18,093 nt of DNA from contig JAEWMH010000147.1 of NCBI GenBank assembly GCA_023393235.1, positions 1 through 18,093 on the forward strand, in the 5' to 3' direction. Below the pieces are notes generated by a model, which worked only from the letters and a program-made list of their open reading frames with translations, made no database searches and was not told the origin of the DNA. Below, piece by piece: positions 6,818-14,698 of this stretch; position 1 is the stretch's first letter; each line of letters starts with the position of its first letter. The position numbers and the translations under genes are program-made. The stretch comes from Bacillota bacterium. GTDB lineage: Bacteria; Bacillota; Bacilli; Paenibacillales; NBRC-103111.

Positions 6818-8161
6818 AAAACCGCCCGCTGGCTTTTCAGATCTGGACGGGGCTGGTTCTGCTCACTACCGCTATCCTTGTGCTGGTTTTTTCTGCTGAT
6901 GCCTGTGATCCTGAACCGGTATGTCTCCCGGGAAATATACGCGTCCATTGAAAGTGAGCAGGAAACCGGAATCCGCAAGGGGGAAGCGGGTCTGTCCGAT
7001 CCGAATATGGCGGAACGGCAGATTGAACAGCAGGATAAACGTACGGTGAAAACTTTCCTGCTGTTGGATAGCGGCCGGCAGGTAGCCCCGCTGCGCAATA
7101 TCCCCTCGGTCCTGCTGGAGGACGCGCGCAGACATTCCGCCCTGCAGACTGCCTTATCCGGACGATATCAGATCAATGTGGAGGGGGAGCGGCTTTTTTA
7201 TGTCATCCGGCATGTCCGGATTCTGAACCGCCAATTCACGGTTGTGTCCTATATGTGGGATACGTATTACCATAACCTGATGAAAGGGATGATGAAGCAG
7301 CTGATATGGGTGTCCGCGGCTGTGCTGCTGTTCAGCCTGCTGCCGGCCTTATGGCTGTCCCGTTCCTTATCCCGGCCGCTGGTAATGCTAAGCGGGTTTG
7401 TGAGGGGGATTGCAGGCCGCAGCTGGGGAGAACCTCTCACACTGGAGCGCAAAGACGAAATCGGCCAGCTAGCTGGATCCATTGAAGTGATGCGCGATCG
7501 TCTGAAGCGGCAGGATGAATACCAGCAAACGATGCTCCAGCATGTCTCCCATGAGTTGAAAACCCCGGTTATGATCATCCGGAGCTATGCCCAATCCATA
7601 GAGGACGGCATCTACCCCCAAGGTGACCTGGCGGGTTCTGTCCATGTCATCAGTAAGGAATCGGAGCGGCTGGAGAAGCTGGTCCACAAGCTCCTCTATC
7701 TCACGAAGCTCGATTATGTGGCGGCGGAGCCGAAGCAACACCAAACCTTCCGTTTGGACCAGACAGTCGGAACTGTGCTGGAGAAGCTCCGTTGGAAGCG
7801 GCCTGAGCTGGTCTATGAAGCCGTTATGGAGCCGCTGAGCGTGGTTGGGGATGAGGAGCAGTGGACAACCGCCGTGGAGAACCTGCTGGATAACCAAATC
7901 AGATATGCCCAAACCCGGGTGCTAATCCGGACGGAGGGGCCAACCCTGCTGGTTCTGGGAAATGACGGCCCTCCCCTGCCACCCCAAGTGGCCGGGCAGG
8001 AATTCAGCGCCTTCGGCAGCGGACCCGGAGGCCAATTCGGGCTGGGCCTGACCATCGTTCAGCGTGTTGCCAGTCTCCATCATGCACAGCTTTTGGCGCT
8101 CAATATTGCCGGGGGGGTTGAATTCCGCATCTCCTTTTCCCCGTCTGCCTCAGAATCCTGA
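6814..8161 (+). CDS. cssS: CssS-like sensor histidine kinase, with apparent 1-base frameshift near its start
   Basis: Membrane kinase partner of CssR. The ATG at 6814 overlaps the cssR stop and reads MKNRPLAFQIWTGLVLLTTA, the CssS-type N-terminus with TM1. This frame runs into a TGA after 46 codons, while the rest of the protein lies in the next frame. Dropping one T from the T6 tract at 6887-6892 joins them as ...ILVLVF-LLMPVILNRYVSREIY and gives 448 residues, the usual CssS length. In that joined frame: extracytoplasmic domain about 35-160, TM2 about 163-181, HAMP about 182-235, phosphorylated H246 in HVSHELKTP, N-box NLLDNQIRYA, and a GGQFGLGL G-box. The alternative, a start at TTG 6878, loses half of TM1 and has no ribosome binding site. 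The insertion may be a sequencing error, a real mutation or a phase-variable tract. Confidence 0.85.
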
Positions 8162-8176
8162 ATTCGGATGAAGGTA

Positions 8177-8204
8177 TTGGACCCGGCGCAATTTATGGTA
8201 TAAT
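8177..8204 (+). promoter_or_regulatory. Extended -10 promoter before the DUF3054 gene
   Basis: TGGTATAAT (8196-8204) is an extended -10 with a perfect TATAAT box; a weak -35-like TTGGAC lies 16 bp further upstream. It sits 42 bp before the DUF3054 ATG. Confidence 0.65.
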
Positions 8205-8246
8205 GGTTCGAAGTGAGTTGTAATAACGCGTAGGAGACAGAGAACC

Positions 8247-8651
8247 ATGACGAAACGTTTTGAAAACCAGTATTTTATCTTCGGCGCCTTACTGCTGGGT
8301 GTGGGGGATATACTGGCACTGCTTTTGTTTACCTTCTTCGGCACCATGGAGCACCAGATGGACTCCGGCTTTGCGGAAATTTGGATGATTACCCTGCCCT
8401 TTATTGTAGGGTGGATTCTGGCAGGGCTTCTGACAGGAGCTTACCGCAGCAAAGCATACTCCACCATGCTCCAGGCCTTCGGCTACACCCTTGTGAACGC
8501 CGTGATCGCCGTACCTGCGGCCTTGCTGCTTCGTTGGCTGGCTGCGGACAAATCTCCAGGCTGGACTTTCGGGCTGGTCGCTTTCTTTTTTGTGCTGCTG
8601 TTTATGACGCTGTGGCGCTGGGCATATACCTGGCTGATCCGAAATATATAA
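8247..8651 (+). CDS. DUF3054 family small membrane protein
   Basis: A 134-residue integral membrane protein with four predicted helices: about residues 10-30 (FGALLLGVGDILALLLFTFFG), 44-63 (WMITLPFIVGWILAGLLTGA), 75-95 (LVNAVIAVPAALLLRWLA) and 105-128. The G-D-I-L-A-L-L-L-F start of TM1, the LP-F-x-x-G-W segment and the PGWTFGLVA loop are typical of DUF3054 proteins. Their function is unknown; they occur in many Bacillota and actinobacteria. TAGGAGA lies about 11 nt before the ATG. It has its own promoter, so it need not be part of cssRS, and it ends at a hairpin shared with the convergent kinase gene. Confidence 0.8.
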   Translation: MTKRFENQYFIFGALLLGVGDILALLLFTFFGTMEHQMDSGFAEIWMITLPFIVGWILAGLLTGAYRSKAYSTMLQAFGYTLVNAVIAVPAALLLRWLAADKSPGWTFGLVAFFFVLLFMTLWRWAYTWLIRNI

Positions 8652-8700
8652 CCCCCTATTAAAGCTTGGAGAAACCGGGTCAGCAGCCAATCAAAAAATC

Positions 8701-8742
8701 AAAGAAGATATCTTCCCATTTTTGGAGAGATGTCTTTCTTTT
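8701..8742. terminator. Bidirectional terminator between convergent genes
   Basis: AAAGAA-GATATCT-TCC pairs with GGA-g-AGATGTC-t-TTCTTT around a T-rich loop. It has a T-run on the plus side and an A-run (TCAAAAAATC) on the other, so it can terminate both the DUF3054 transcript and the minus-strand glycolipid operon. Confidence 0.7.
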
Positions 8743-8754
8743 ATTTACGCTGCA

Positions 8755-10302
8755 CTATGCGGACAAGGTTACCGTAAAGACCGTTCCCTCTCCCGTCCCG
8801 CTTTGCACCGTGATTTTGCCGCTGTGTGCTTCCACAATTTTCTTAACGATGGCAAGCCCCAGACCGCTTCCATTTTTGGAGCGTTCCCTTGCTTGATCCG
8901 CTTTATAAAACCGCTCAAAAATATGCTTCAGCGTTTCCTCATCAATTCCAACACCCGTATCGGAAATCCTGCATTCCACGGTTTTCCCGTGTCCTTGTAA
9001 AACCACCTGAATACTGCCGCCCTCCGGTGTGAACTTGATGCTATTGTGAATGAGGTTCATCCATACCTGACTCATCATATCCTCATCCGCCGTGACCGTG
9101 ATACTTTCCAGTAAAGCATCCACCTTAAGCTTTTTTGGGCTCCATTGTGGTTCACAGCTCAGAATTAAAGTCCGGAGCTGTTTATCCAACCGGTAGGGCT
9201 TCGGTTCGAATGTAACGCTGTCGGCCTCCAACGCGGCAAGCCTCAGCAGGTTTTCACTCAATCGGGACAATCGGCCGGTTTCCGTTTCGATAATGCCCAG
9301 GAAATGCTTTCGTTCCTCGGGCGTTAACTCATCGTTCTGGAGGACGTAGGCGAAACCCTTAATAGAAGCAAGGGGAGACTGGATTTCATGGGAGACGTTG
9401 GAAATAAACTCCTGTCTCATATTCTCTGTCTGCTCCAGGTTCAAGGCCATTTCGTTGACACCCTTGACCAGCTTGGCAAACGGCCCCTTTTCTTTCAGCC
9501 TGTCATTCAGCCGGACGCTGAAATCCCCCTTCGAGATCTTCTCCAGCGAGTCCATCACCGCAGACAGCAGATAAATATTGCCGGTAAAATTGGAATGCTT
9601 GAGATATTGGCGAAGCAGCAAGAAAATCAAAACTCCAGAGTAACGCCAGAGAAGATGGAAAAACGGGGGGCCGTCCTCCGGTACGCTTTGGCCCATAAAA
9701 ATTGCGTACAGAACAAAAGCCAACAGGTAAGCCACCACCATCCCGCCCATGATGACCGCTGTGATGACAACTGTCACAGCAACCCCCTGAACGATTTCCC
9801 CCCTGCTGATAAACCGTTTGCCAAAAGGCAGCTTCGCCCACAGAAACCTTTTCACAACGAACAGAAGAAGCGCCCAGATGAGAATGTTAAGGCTCCAAAA
9901 CTCCCGCGTGGCTTGTGCCGCAGGCATTAACCCGATCACCGCGTACCCGATACTGATCAGCCCGTGGGCAACAGCAAAACAAAATGACAAAATGGCGGTG
10001 ATCAAACCGATCAAGGAAATGATCCGGATGTTTATTTTCTTGGGGGCAAACTCAATGCCGAGCAGCGTCCTAACCTTCTGGCTTTTCTTAGCCATCACAA
10101 ACAGCGGCACCCCTGGAGCTAGGGCAGATAGATATAAGGTTAAAATCTCACCGTTTATGATTTCCCGGCCCGAAAGTAAAAGGAGGATACATCCCACCGT
10201 CATTACGATGGCAAATGCGGCGGCAAAACAGATTATAACTCCGGCTACCTCCGATACAGCGCTCTCTGCAAAACGGATGAACCTGAACCTGTTCGTTTTC
10301 AT
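8755..10302 (-). CDS. VanS-like multi-TM sensor histidine kinase
   Basis: A 515-residue kinase, last gene of the minus-strand operon. The N-terminal half is a polytopic membrane sensor with about six helices (near 18-44, 53-70, 93-125, 136-152, 170-203 and 216-233) and no sizeable extracellular domain, so the signal is probably within or at the membrane. A HAMP-like linker follows at about 243-290 (MDSLEKISKGDFSVRL). The catalytic core has H305 in F-I-S-N-V-S-H-E-I-Q-S-P, N-box WMNLIHNSIKFTP (414-426), DTGVGI (448-453), F-box FERFYK and GSGLGLAIV (478-486). The gene overlaps the response-regulator stop by 4 bp (ATGA) and is therefore its cognate partner. A membrane-embedded sensor fits an operon that changes membrane lipids; the actual signal is not known. 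Confidence 0.9.
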   Translation of the reverse strand: MKTNRFRFIRFAESAVSEVAGVIICFAAAFAIVMTVGCILLLLSGREIINGEILTLYLSALAPGVPLFVMAKKSQKVRTLLGIEFAPKKINIRIISLIGLITAILSFCFAVAHGLISIGYAVIGLMPAAQATREFWSLNILIWALLLFVVKRFLWAKLPFGKRFISRGEIVQGVAVTVVITAVIMGGMVVAYLLAFVLYAIFMGQSVPEDGPPFFHLLWRYSGVLIFLLLRQYLKHSNFTGNIYLLSAVMDSLEKISKGDFSVRLNDRLKEKGPFAKLVKGVNEMALNLEQTENMRQEFISNVSHEIQSPLASIKGFAYVLQNDELTPEERKHFLGIIETETGRLSRLSENLLRLAALEADSVTFEPKPYRLDKQLRTLILSCEPQWSPKKLKVDALLESITVTADEDMMSQVWMNLIHNSIKFTPEGGSIQVVLQGHGKTVECRISDTGVGIDEETLKHIFERFYKADQARERSKNGSGLGLAIVKKIVEAHSGKITVQSGTGEGTVFTVTLSA

Positions 10303-10973
10303 GGGCCCACTTCCAAGCGGTAGCCCAAGCCCCGGATGGTGGTAATTTTAATGGCGCTTTTCTCTTCCGGGAAGCGTTGGCGCAGACGGTTGATATGCAC
10401 GTCCAGCGTTCGCTCGTTGCCCTCAAAATCGTAGCCCCATATATCCTCAATCAACGCATCACGGGAAAAGGTACGTCCGGGATGCCCGGCCAGTTTAAAC
10501 AAAAGCTCAAATTCCTTAAGCGGAAGTGTGATTTTCTCATTACCCGCCGTCACTTCGTAATTTTTTTGGTTCATGGCCAACTTCCCTGCTTGAACATTCT
10601 GGGAGGCGATAATCTGATACCGTTTTAACAGGGCCTTCACCCTGGCCACCAGCTCCAAGGGCTCAAAGGGCTTCACCAGATAATCATCCGTTCCCAACTG
10701 AAAGCCCTTTACCTTTTGCGAGGTTTCTCCCTTTGCCGTGAGCATAAGCAAGGGAATATTGAAGCGTTCCCGCAGCTCCCTGCACAGCTCAAAGCCGTCC
10801 ATATGCGGCATCATCACGTCCAGGATTGCCAAATCCGCCTTTACCGTTTCCAATTTGGAAAGGGCATCGAGACCATCGGCAGCCTCATGGACGAAAAAAC
10901 CCTCTGTCTGCAATACCACCTTCACCAATTCCCGGAAATGCGGGTCATCGTCTACCACTATGATTTTATTCAA
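10299..10973 (-). CDS. OmpR/VanR-like response regulator
   Basis: A 224-residue response regulator: receiver domain residues 1-115 with acidic D8-D9-D10, phospho-acceptor D52 in L-D-V-M-M-P, T79 and K101 in Y-L-V-K-P-F, then an OmpR-type winged helix (about 130-224) ending ITTIRGLGYRLE. The start codon is TTG at 10973, chosen because the MNKIIVVDDD reading gives the correct first beta strand and AGAAAGGAAG precedes it. It lies 32 bp after the DegV-family gene and overlaps the kinase start. Its likely target is the direct-repeat site upstream of the first operon gene (about 16111-16129), whose 11-bp phasing suits an OmpR-family dimer; that link is inferred. Confidence 0.92.
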   Translation of the reverse strand: MNKIIVVDDDPHFRELVKVVLQTEGFFVHEAADGLDALSKLETVKADLAILDVMMPHMDGFELCRELRERFNIPLLMLTAKGETSQKVKGFQLGTDDYLVKPFEPLELVARVKALLKRYQIIASQNVQAGKLAMNQKNYEVTAGNEKITLPLKEFELLFKLAGHPGRTFSRDALIEDIWGYDFEGNERTLDVHINRLRQRFPEEKSAIKITTIRGLGYRLEVGP

Positions 10974-11005
10974 GTCAGCGCTTCCTTTCTGGGGCTTTCC
11001 TTTCC

Positions 11006-11835
11006 TTAGAACGCCATGATAATCCCCTTCTCATCGGCATACAGAGAGCTAACTCCGCCCGTTGGCACAACATGGATATCAGCAAAGCGAAATCTATTCT
11101 TTATTGCGTCAGCAAGCCTTTCTGCAAGGGCGGGATTGTTGCAATGGGCAATTACGATGTTTTCACCGGCGGTGTCCTTTCCGCTTTTTTCAATATAGGA
11201 AAGCAATTTTTCGATCATCTTTGCTGTGCCGCGGGGTTTGTCAAACAGGGCAATACTTCCTTCCCCATCCGCACCCATAATCAGTTTGATGTTCAGAAGA
11301 TGGGCTATTTTTCCTGACAGCTTATTCAGCCGCCCATTCTTTTGGAGATTGTCATACCGCTCCAGGACAAAGAAGGTTTTCATATGATCAATAAAGTGAT
11401 GAATGGCGTTTATGATTTCCTCCTTGGGCAGACCCTGCGCCAGCAGCTTATGAAGCTTTAAAGCGATCAGCGTCTGCCCCGCAGAAGCACTTTTGGAATC
11501 AATAACATAGGTGTTGGCCCCATTTCTTCCGCCATGGATTTTGCCAGCATGGCACTTGAATATGACCCCGACAGCTTGCTTGACAGGGTTACCACAAAGG
11601 ACTCCTGAGTTTCCTCCATGGCACAGGCATACCGGTAGGGCGATGGAGAAGCAGAGCCGACCTTGTCCGTGCAGGCTTTCATCGCTTTCATAAATTCAGG
11701 TAAATGCAGGGCTTCGTCGTCCAAAAATTCTCTTTCTCCCAGCATCAAAGTTAAGGGTACAGCAGTTATGCCCAATTCCTTCTTCATGGAATCGGGCATA
11801 TCGCAGCAGCTATCCACAATGAGTTTGGTTTTCAT
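11006..11835 (-). pseudogene. DegV/FakB-type fatty-acid-binding protein, frameshifted
   Basis: Two adjacent frames together encode one DegV-family protein. The first (11835 to 11467) reads MKTKLIVDSCCDMPDSMKKE... up to AKSMAEEMG. The second carries ...ANTYVIDSKSASAGQTLIAL and then MKTFFVLERYDNLQKNGRLN to a stop at 11006. Adding one C to the CCCC run at 11518-11521 (GGGG on the coding strand) restores ATG GGG GCC AAC and a 276-residue protein of normal DegV length. Motifs include DSCCDM (in place of the usual DSTSDL), LSSKLSGSYSSA, SASAGQ, LERYDNLQKNGR and HCNNP. DegV/FakB proteins bind a fatty acid for phosphorylation by the kinase FakA, feeding exogenous acyl chains into phospholipid; no FakA is seen here. 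AGAGGTG lies 7 nt before the ATG. Either the sequence has an indel error or the gene is recently broken. Confidence 0.85.
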
Positions 11836-11864
11836 ATGATTTCACCTCTTATTGTTCTTTTCAA

Positions 11865-12464
11865 TTAAACGGCACTGGCAATCCAAGTTGTGAAGGAAGA
11901 AATGCCAAAACTGTATGCGGCAATAGAGAATGGTTTGCATAACAGAATGATCATTGTAAATTTTTCCAGTTTCATTTTTGTAAGTCCTGCCACCATACAC
12001 AGAAGGTCATCGGGAGCTACCGGCAGAAGAATAGCCAGGACAAAGAACGGTTCAAAGCGGTTCTTTTTGTCCAGCCACCTGATGCATGTATCATACACCT
12101 TTTGGGAGGAAACACTCTGCAAAAAAGCCCCGCCCAACCTTCGTGCCAATAAGAAGGCGATTACCGATCCAACAGCTATGCCGAGATAGTTGTACACGAA
12201 TCCTGCTACAGGACCGAATATCATAACCCCCGCCAATAAGCTGATGCCGCCGGGAAGGATCGGTATAACCACTTGGACGATTTGCAGGAGTACAAACACT
12301 GCCGGGCCCCAGGCTCCGGTTTTATGGACAGTGCTCTTCAACATATCCAAAGAAGTCAACATGCCGGTATGCCATCCGTAAACAACCAAAATAACGGTCA
12401 GAAGCAGTCCTGCCATAGATATTACATGAAACACCCTTTTAAGTGTTATTCTCTTTTCCGCCAT
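11865..12464 (-). CDS. TVP38/TMEM64 (DedA/VTT) family membrane protein
   Basis: A 199-residue integral membrane protein. TM1 lies at about 10-30. The VTT core at about 52-110 holds the G-G-I-S-L-L-A-G-V-M-I-F-G motif (72-84) and YNYLGIAVGSVIAFLLARRLG, and the second conserved block P-V-A-P-D-D-L-L-C-M-V-A-G (148-160) is followed by a C-terminal helix. DedA/VTT proteins include lipid scramblases and undecaprenyl-phosphate flippases. The reading frame extends upstream to 12620, but the ATG at 12464 is preferred: it begins MAEKRITL, has AAAGGACG upstream, and overlaps the glycosyltransferase stop by only 26 bp. The next gene (DegV type) starts 29 bp later. In this operon a role in moving the lipid product across the membrane is a reasonable inference. 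Confidence 0.85.
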   Translation of the reverse strand: MAEKRITLKRVFHVISMAGLLLTVILVVYGWHTGMLTSLDMLKSTVHKTGAWGPAVFVLLQIVQVVIPILPGGISLLAGVMIFGPVAGFVYNYLGIAVGSVIAFLLARRLGGAFLQSVSSQKVYDTCIRWLDKKNRFEPFFVLAILLPVAPDDLLCMVAGLTKMKLEKFTMIILLCKPFSIAAYSFGISSFTTWIASAV

Positions 12465-13494
12465 CTTTAAAACGTCCTTTGGTGTACGCATGTTGATAAA
12501 ATCCCGTCCACTGCCGCAGCAGCCTTTCTTCCGAATACATCTGGTGGCATTCCCATGATTGTTCACACCACCGGTTATATGCAGCGGCATCCGTTGCAAG
12601 TTCTTTAATAAACGAGGCATATTCGTCTGTACTCCGGCCTTTTATACAGTAATCCAGCAGGATGTCGCGATAAAGGGGAATGTCTCTTACCAATACGGGT
12701 TTTTTACAGCAAAGCGCCTCCAGGATCGCCATGGGGAACAGCTCCTCGTAGGACGGGAGGAACATCATATCCGCCATATTATAGACGGCAGGCATCTTCT
12801 CACGATCCAAAATGCCGAGGAAAGTCACGTTTGCCGGCGGATGGACAAGAAGCCGTTTAATATCCTCATACCCGTCGCTGATCCGACCGAAGGTGAAGCC
12901 GCCTGCCCAAACAAAGTGAACCTCAGGCAGCATTTTGGCTGTTTCCACAAAATCAAATACCCCTTTGCGCGTTTGCAGCTGTCCCACACCCAGTACAACG
13001 AACTTATGTGAAGGGATACCGTACTCGCTCCGCGAGGCCACGCTCACTTCAGCGCTCATTGGGTAGAAGCTCTTGGAGGAAACAAAGTTAGGAATAAAAA
13101 GCACTTCCGGATGGTCGATTCCATATGAACGGATACGCTCGACAAAATACGGATTCACCGTAACCAGATAGTCCATGCTATTGTAGAAGGCCAGCACATA
13201 TCTGTAAAAGGCTTTCCTTGTGAATGCTGGCAGCTTCAGGCTTCCCTCCAGGGTTTCCGGTAAAAAATGCACATAGCCGATCCCCACAGTCGAATGACGG
13301 TTTCGCAGACGCTCCACATAATACCGGAGGTTTACCGTGTGATAATGCACCAGGTCAAAACGCCCTTTTTTATTCTCCGAGACGATGAAGCCGGCCAAAC
13401 CCTCCCGCATCAGGCGCACCTGCTCATCATAACAGGAGCCCACCCCCTGACTTTTCACACGGTTTGCTGATGATCGCATATTGAGGGTAAGCAA
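12439..13494 (-). CDS. GT4 glycosyltransferase, LafB/BgsA-like (second sugar of glycolipid)
   Basis: A 351-residue GT-B fold, family 4 glycosyltransferase. The N-terminus MLTLNMRSSANRVKSQGVGS, with the V-K-x-Q-G-V-G-S loop, and the HYHTVNLRYYV stretch resemble the LafB/BgsA group, which adds the second hexose to glucosyl-diacylglycerol to make the lipoteichoic-acid anchor. In the C-terminal domain, LGVGQLQTRKGVFDFVE and the E-E-L-F-P-M-A-I-L-E block (EX7E motif) bind the nucleotide sugar. The start is TTG at 13494, not the internal ATG at 13479, because AAGGAGG sits 7 nt before the TTG and the extra residues complete the first beta strand. It overlaps the preceding glycosyltransferase by 40 bp, so the two are translationally coupled. 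Sugar donor and linkage cannot be assigned from sequence alone. Confidence 0.85.
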   Translation of the reverse strand: MLTLNMRSSANRVKSQGVGSCYDEQVRLMREGLAGFIVSENKKGRFDLVHYHTVNLRYYVERLRNRHSTVGIGYVHFLPETLEGSLKLPAFTRKAFYRYVLAFYNSMDYLVTVNPYFVERIRSYGIDHPEVLFIPNFVSSKSFYPMSAEVSVASRSEYGIPSHKFVVLGVGQLQTRKGVFDFVETAKMLPEVHFVWAGGFTFGRISDGYEDIKRLLVHPPANVTFLGILDREKMPAVYNMADMMFLPSYEELFPMAILEALCCKKPVLVRDIPLYRDILLDYCIKGRSTDEYASFIKELATDAAAYNRWCEQSWECHQMYSEERLLRQWTGFYQHAYTKGRFKDGGKENNT

Positions 13495-14660
13495 TGGGCT
13501 TCCTCCTTGTACAAGAGCGTTTCTTTATACAGCCCCTCTACGCTCCGCGCAAAGGTCTCTGCGGAAAAAGGCACTGCCGAACGGACGGCTGCCTTGGACA
13601 TGCCCTGTAGGATGATATCGCCGGACATAGCCGCCTCCAAGGCGCTGAGGAAACCGACTTTATCCTCGAATCCAAAGCCGTTCACCCCGTGGTTGAGCAC
13701 CTGTTCCAGGCAAGGATCGGCCCTGGCGATCAGGGGCAGCCCTGCAGCAAGGGCTTCAATGAAGGTTAATCCCTGGGTTTCACTCTGTGAGGCGCTCACA
13801 AACATATCACCCAGCTGATAATAAAGGCCAATCTGCTCCCATGGCTTTTCTCCCGCGAAAATAACTTTGCTCTCCATTCCAAGGGAATGGGTGAGCGATT
13901 GCAGATTTTTCCTGTCCGGACCGTCTCCGACCAGGAGGAATTTAACGTTGGGATGCCGGGGCAAATAATCCCTAAGTCCCTGAAGAATTTCGACGAGGTT
14001 TTTCTCTTTGGAGATTCTCCCGATATAAAGAAGCACCCTGTCCGTATCCACAAGCCCATATTCCGCTTTTGCCGCTGTGATTTCAGCGTCGCTGTATCTG
14101 ACAGGGGAGAATTTATCCAGCTCTATCCCCGTGGGAATCACGGCAATCCGGTTTCCCACACCGTACACCCGGAGCATCTCCTCCACCTTTTCTGTGGGGG
14201 CAATCACCGCGTCAGCCGTATTGCAAAAGTGGCGGCTCATTTTCCGGGCGAGGGTTTTGGCGGCAGCATCCAACGTGCCGGTTTTTGCAATGTAGTGGGT
14301 GTAATGCTCGTAAATGGTGTGCATGGTATGGACGGTTGGAATCCCCAGTGCACGGGCTATCCTGCGCCCAAAAATTCCAAGGGAGAACTCCGTGTGGGTA
14401 TGAATCACATCGAGCCGCAACGCTCTGACTTTTCTTGCGGTTTCCGGATGGTAGAATAATCCGATCCGTCTTGCACCGGCAAAGGGGATGCTGGGCAGCC
14501 GGTAAACATGATGTTCGTGCGCCGGGGCTTCAGGGTCGGTGGTGGTAAAGATATAAACGGTATGCCCCAGCTTCTCCAGGTTTACCTTCAGCATCCAAAC
14601 AGAGGTTGCCACTCCATTGATCTGCGGAAAATAGGTGTCGGTAAAGAGTCCTATGTTCAT
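13455..14660 (-). CDS. GT4 glycosyltransferase, LafA/BgsB-like (1,2-diacylglycerol 3-glucosyltransferase type)
   Basis: A 401-residue GT4 enzyme. MNIGLFTDTYFPQINGVATSV, VYIFTTTDP, DVIHTHTEFSLGIFG and HTMHTIYEHYTHYI are hallmarks of the LafA/BgsB/Alr-type 1,2-diacylglycerol 3-glucosyltransferases. These transfer glucose from UDP-glucose to diacylglycerol at the inner membrane face. The donor-binding half shows YIGRISKEKN, LLVGDGPDR and E294-x7-E302 in SETQGLTFIEALAAG. The open frame runs upstream to 14807, but those codons overlap the acyltransferase gene and look non-coding; ATG 14660 has AAGGGGGG in front and gives the canonical N-terminus. It lies 38 bp after the acyltransferase and overlaps the LafB-like gene. 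Together the two should build a diglycosyl-diacylglycerol or a related glycolipid. Confidence 0.9.
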   Translation of the reverse strand: MNIGLFTDTYFPQINGVATSVWMLKVNLEKLGHTVYIFTTTDPEAPAHEHHVYRLPSIPFAGARRIGLFYHPETARKVRALRLDVIHTHTEFSLGIFGRRIARALGIPTVHTMHTIYEHYTHYIAKTGTLDAAAKTLARKMSRHFCNTADAVIAPTEKVEEMLRVYGVGNRIAVIPTGIELDKFSPVRYSDAEITAAKAEYGLVDTDRVLLYIGRISKEKNLVEILQGLRDYLPRHPNVKFLLVGDGPDRKNLQSLTHSLGMESKVIFAGEKPWEQIGLYYQLGDMFVSASQSETQGLTFIEALAAGLPLIARADPCLEQVLNHGVNGFGFEDKVGFLSALEAAMSGDIILQGMSKAAVRSAVPFSAETFARSVEGLYKETLLYKEEAHCLPSICDHQQTV

Positions 14661-14698
14661 CACGGGTCCCCCCTTTTCTTCATAATGGACGGAACTGC

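Noticed and set aside
12465..12620. 52-residue N-terminal extension of the TVP38-like protein
   Set aside because: It is Cys/Arg/Gly-rich shadow of the overlapping glycosyltransferase gene; the ATG at 12464 gives the normal family start.
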